Shown: positions 61,072-64,000 of the stretch, piece after piece
Numbering within the stretch: position 1 is the stretch's first letter
How the letters are laid out: every line of letters starts with the position of its first letter
From: Acinetobacter populi
GTDB lineage: Bacteria > Pseudomonadota > Gammaproteobacteria > Pseudomonadales > Moraxellaceae
DNA length: 64,000 nucleotides
Assembly (NCBI RefSeq): GCF_002174125.1
Contig: NZ_NEXX01000001.1
Span: 1,035,159-1,099,158 of the forward strand
Direction of reading: 5' to 3'
Translations under genes and position numbers: made by a program
Notes under the pieces: model-generated
The model's database searches: none
What the model was told of the DNA's origin: nothing
The model's input: the letters and a program-made list of their open reading frames with translations, nothing else

Positions 61072-61817
61072 CACTTACCCCTTAGACTTGTAAGCGGTTG
61101 ACGCGTACTAATCACAGCCGTATCAAGACCTGCTTTGCCCTGATAACCCGGTGAGTGCAAAAGAAACCGCTGGGTAATTTGTACATCCAGCATACCATCC
61201 GCACCAATGGACATATCTGCCATACGTTGTTTCTGACTATCTCGCACCAAGAGTTTTAATTTTTCTTTTTCAACACTGACCTCTCCAACCAAAGGTGGAA
61301 TATCAATGCGTTCAAAACGTTGACCGATTGGGTAATTCAACATTCCGCCCGACCATGACAATTGTCCTTCACCTGATTGGAATCCAGTTTTTCTTTTATA
61401 ATTGAGACTTAAATCTTTAACATTCATGGAGGTGCTGGGCCATTGCCATGCAACCAGTGTTGCCAAAGTTTCCGGGCTAATTTTACCGTTAAAGTTTTGT
61501 AGATAAATATTTTTAGCCACCCCGTAAGCGACCACACCTTGCAACTGTGTTTGTCCGCTATGGATGGTCAGGTGACTCGCTGCCCGTAAACGCAATAATT
61601 CCCACGGCCGTGTTGACCAATGCACAGTGCCTTGTAGCTCATTAATATTCCAGTCCGCCTGCCCTTGCCAGATATTGCCGCTAACATTTTGCAACATGCG
61701 TAAATCGGGCGCGAACTTTTTTAACAACCAAACTGCGGGAACCTGGAGAACAATAAATACGGCAAATAAGGCAATAAAAAGTATCGCCCAAAATCGAATT
61801 CGTTTTTTATTTGTCAT
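61071..61817 (-). CDS. gspN: Type II secretion protein GspN
   Basis: About 248 residues. Single N-terminal membrane anchor (FWAILFIALFAVFIVLQVPAVWLL) and a periplasmic domain with the GspN pattern (LSGNIWQGQADW-like). Order gspN-gspC-gspD is as in Acinetobacter. Start could be GTG at 61823; ATG 61817 is the conservative choice. Confidence 0.85.
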   Translation of the reverse strand: MTNKKRIRFWAILFIALFAVFIVLQVPAVWLLKKFAPDLRMLQNVSGNIWQGQADWNINELQGTVHWSTRPWELLRLRAASHLTIHSGQTQLQGVVAYGVAKNIYLQNFNGKISPETLATLVAWQWPSTSMNVKDLSLNYKRKTGFQSGEGQLSWSGGMLNYPIGQRFERIDIPPLVGEVSVEKEKLKLLVRDSQKQRMADMSIGADGMLDVQITQRFLLHSPGYQGKAGLDTAVISTRQPLTSLRGK

Positions 61818-61922
61818 CAACACGCATACCTTATTTACGTCCTGTATGTGATTTTGCTTGTTGCCGCACTCGCTATGATGACATTATGCATATTTTACCA
61901 ACGAACAACACCTATTCAAACA

Positions 61923-61950
61923 CAAAAAACCAAGCGTTTTCGCTTGGTTT
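61923..61950 (-). terminator. Intrinsic terminator of the hns-like gene
   Basis: Minus strand AACCAAGCG-AAAA-CGCTTGGTT (9 bp) followed by TTTTG. It lies 48 bp after the gene's stop. Confidence 0.88.
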
Positions 61951-61997
61951 GAATGTTATAGCTTATAAAAATGACAGTGTCATGAATGCCAGATGAT

Positions 61998-62324
61998 TTA
62001 GATCAATAAATCGTCGATACTCTTACCTTCAGCTAGAGCACTTACAACCCAACGCGGTTGTTTACCACGACCAGTCCATGTTTCATTGCTATTTTTCGGG
62101 TTACGGTATCTTGGTGCAACAGTACGTTTCACTGTAGATTTTTTGGTTTTACGACCATGTTCGATCAACTCTTCTAGACTTAGGCCAACGCTATTGGCAA
62201 CATCCAGTAATTCTTGATACGCTTCATCCACTTTTGCACGTTGTTTCTTTTCAATCAGTGCATCAGCTTGTTCTTTTAAAGCCTGTAATTGGTTAATATC
62301 TAAATTTTCGATATTAGTTGACAT
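61998..62324 (-). CDS. H-NS-family nucleoid protein
   Basis: 108 residues. N-terminal coiled coil (LQALKEQADALIEKKQRAK) for oligomerisation; C-terminal DNA-binding loop TWTGRGKQPRWV is the H-NS AT-hook-like motif. Silences AT-rich DNA. GGAG SD 6 nt upstream. Confidence 0.92.
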   Translation of the reverse strand: MSTNIENLDINQLQALKEQADALIEKKQRAKVDEAYQELLDVANSVGLSLEELIEHGRKTKKSTVKRTVAPRYRNPKNSNETWTGRGKQPRWVVSALAEGKSIDDLLI

Positions 62325-62532
62325 ATAGAACTCCAGTTAAATCTATAAAACTATTTTTAATCTTAAGGCGTATTATATACCACATTATTATTATTTTTAG
62401 AATAAAAAGTACACATAATATTATTATTTTGTGATTTGTTTTTATATTATGAAGTTCTGCTTTCATTTAGCAAATAAAAACCTTCACAATTTCTTTTAAA
62501 ATAAAAAATAGAATGTTATTCACATCAAATGT

Positions 62533-62973
62533 TTATAAATTTATTACATGCTCAACAGTGGCTTCAAGCTGGATAATTTGCTGTTTTAATACAATCGGCA
62601 TATTCGATTTTTTAAGGGTAGATTTATCCAGACAAACGATAACCGCTTCGCCTTCAGCAACTATTTTTTGCTGTTGCTCGCTATATAAAACATAAGACAT
62701 CCGCATTGCAGACTGACGCAGTTCCTCAACGCGCGCACCAATATGTAATACATCCGGATAAATCACCGGACTTAAATAGCGACAATTGCTACTGGCGATC
62801 ACTGTATAAATATCCAGATTAAAAATATTGAGCTGGCTTAAATAGGCAATACGGGCACTTTCAATATAACGATAATATTGCACATTATTAACATGTCCAA
62901 AAGCATCCATGTCACCCCAGGCAACAACTTGTTTAAAAACCAATGGATAGTTAATTAAGGCTGGAATACGCAT
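62533..62973 (-). CDS. Acyl-CoA thioesterase (4HBT, YbgC-like)
   Basis: 146 residues. The hotdog motif VAWGDMDAFGHVNNVQYYRYIESARIAYL is the 4HBT/YbgC signature with the catalytic Asp. Ends in a hydrophobic tail. It starts 12 nt after the upstream gene. Confidence 0.85.
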   Translation of the reverse strand: MRIPALINYPLVFKQVVAWGDMDAFGHVNNVQYYRYIESARIAYLSQLNIFNLDIYTVIASSNCRYLSPVIYPDVLHIGARVEELRQSAMRMSYVLYSEQQQKIVAEGEAVIVCLDKSTLKKSNMPIVLKQQIIQLEATVEHVINL

Positions 62974-62985
62974 ATGCTGTGATCA

Positions 62986-64000
62986 CTATAAGTCAAATTT
63001 AAAATCTTGCTTTGAATATTGTAACAGCAGCTTTAGATCGTCTTGCAAAGCATCTGAAGATTTAATCGCATCCTGAATCCGTAAATATGCCATATAGGCA
63101 TCGTCAGGAAATTGATTTAAAAGCTGTCTGGCCTGTTCAAAATTTTGCTGTCGTTGATAGATATGCCACTGTGCAAAAGTTAAACTCGGCTGTGCAGGAT
63201 ATAATTCCTGCCATTGCTGTATTTGCTGTTCCAGATATTGTATCGGTTGTTGTTGATGTAATGCTTTATCTAGCCAGATATATAATACTTCTGGTACAAA
63301 TCGTTGCTGCAATATTTTTTGTGCAAAATCGGCACTTTCAGCATTAAATACCGCAAATTGACTCAATAATTTTAAGATGAGAATTTGTTCCTGAATATCC
63401 ATATCAGGTAAATCTAAAGCAATGGATTGATACCATTCTAAAAATAACTGCTGATCCGCATCACTGGCCTCGAGACTTTGATCCAGTAAAGCCTGTAACC
63501 AAATCACATTCTGTTCAGGATTAAATTGCGGTTGATGAGAGGCTTTAAAAATCCACCATGGACAGGTCTTGGATAATAATAACCATTTTTCCCTTAACTC
63601 CGCCTGATAGGCTTTTTCTACAGCCTGCAACCATATCGACAGGGGCTGAACCGTTAGAAACTCCAGACGATCGAGTGCCTCGGCATAATTTTTATCTGCC
63701 AAAGCGATATCAATCTTCAGCAACTCTGCCAGTTCAAATAGCGGATTTTGGTTTTCTTTAAGCCATTGTCTGGCCTGATCGCCATGACCCTGATCAATGA
63801 GCAATCTCGCCGAAATCAGAGGATACAGCAGTTCAGAATTTTGATAGGTAGAAATCACCCGTTCCTGCTCGACCAGTTCGGCATGTAATAACCAGACAAT
63901 GCCGATACGTTCGTATGGATGCAATTCCTGAAATGATTTGGGTATAATATGTTTTTGGAAACGGCGACGGAAGAATTTACGCAATATATGCCATAACAGC
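62986..64000 (-). CDS. Helical-repeat (TPR-like) hypothetical protein, 5'-partial
   Basis: At least 332 residues. The frame stays open past the TTG at 63984 to the window edge (LLWHILRKFFRRRFQ...), so the true start is probably outside. A hydrophobic then strongly basic N-terminus suggests a membrane anchor. The rest is helical, with TPR-like pairs (ADKNYAEALDRLEFL, QRQQNFEQARQLLNQFP). Function unknown; not a clear match to any named family. Confidence 0.65.
   Translation of the reverse strand, partial: LLWHILRKFFRRRFQKHIIPKSFQELHPYERIGIVWLLHAELVEQERVISTYQNSELLYPLISARLLIDQGHGDQARQWLKENQNPLFELAELLKIDIALADKNYAEALDRLEFLTVQPLSIWLQAVEKAYQAELREKWLLLSKTCPWWIFKASHQPQFNPEQNVIWLQALLDQSLEASDADQQLFLEWYQSIALDLPDMDIQEQILILKLLSQFAVFNAESADFAQKILQQRFVPEVLYIWLDKALHQQQPIQYLEQQIQQWQELYPAQPSLTFAQWHIYQRQQNFEQARQLLNQFPDDAYMAYLRIQDAIKSSDALQDDLKLLLQYSKQDFKFDL

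Overview
The window is chromosomal DNA of an Acinetobacter-type gammaproteobacterium. The case rests on low-GC coding sequence, the classic tRNA-tufB-secE-nusG-rplKAJL-rpoBC block, a DcaP-type porin, gspN-gspC-gspD order, and topoisomerase IV and BioB sequences that read like those of Acinetobacter. The species cannot be fixed from the sequence alone. No prophage, IS element, integron or CRISPR array is visible, so most genes are core or lineage-typical.

Layout. 1-1.6 kb: the tail of an unrecognised gene, overlapped by a membrane-anchored protein. 1.7-10.7 kb: parE, a hydrolase, mutY, an M23 lipoprotein, small membrane proteins, a LysE-type exporter, pncA and a BASS transporter, with a candidate sRNA between the exporter and pncA. 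11.1-14 kb: an aromatic-acid MFS transporter and a DcaP-like porin. 14-26.3 kb: a leucine/isovalerate catabolic cluster. It has liuABCDE plus scoAB on the + strand, and divergently a TetR regulator, an acyl-CoA synthetase, bioB and a methyltransferase. bioB carries an in-frame amber codon 46 residues before its natural end. The pathway runs from isovaleryl-CoA to acetoacetate and acetoacetyl-CoA, and its carboxylase needs biotin. 26.4-36.7 kb: fadD, parC, a thioesterase, two identical tRNA-Glu genes, a ygiW-qseBC-like operon, a fatty-acid hydroxylase-like gene and a divergent AraC regulator.

36.7-40.2 kb holds the most interesting signal. Two similar minus-strand RNAs of about 105 and 125 nt flank an amine oxidase gene and a dmeR-dmeF metal-efflux pair. 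Each is a string of short hairpins whose loops present AGGA (4 and 5 hairpins, counting the terminator). Each promoter has a GacA-type box (TGTAAG-N6-CTTACA, exact in one copy and 1 mismatch in the other) at exactly the same distance from the first hairpin. They look like CsrB/RsmX-Y-Z-class RNAs that sequester CsrA/RsmA.

40.2-54.5 kb: rpoC, rpoB, rplL, rplJ, rplA, rplK, nusG, secE, tRNA-Trp, tuf and four tRNAs, all on the minus strand, with an L10-type leader and a structured rplL-rpoB spacer. 54.5-64 kb: trpE, gph, an AT-rich orphan gene, an FHA protein, gspD, gspC, gspN, an H-NS-family protein, a thioesterase, and a helical-repeat protein whose frame is still open at the window edge.
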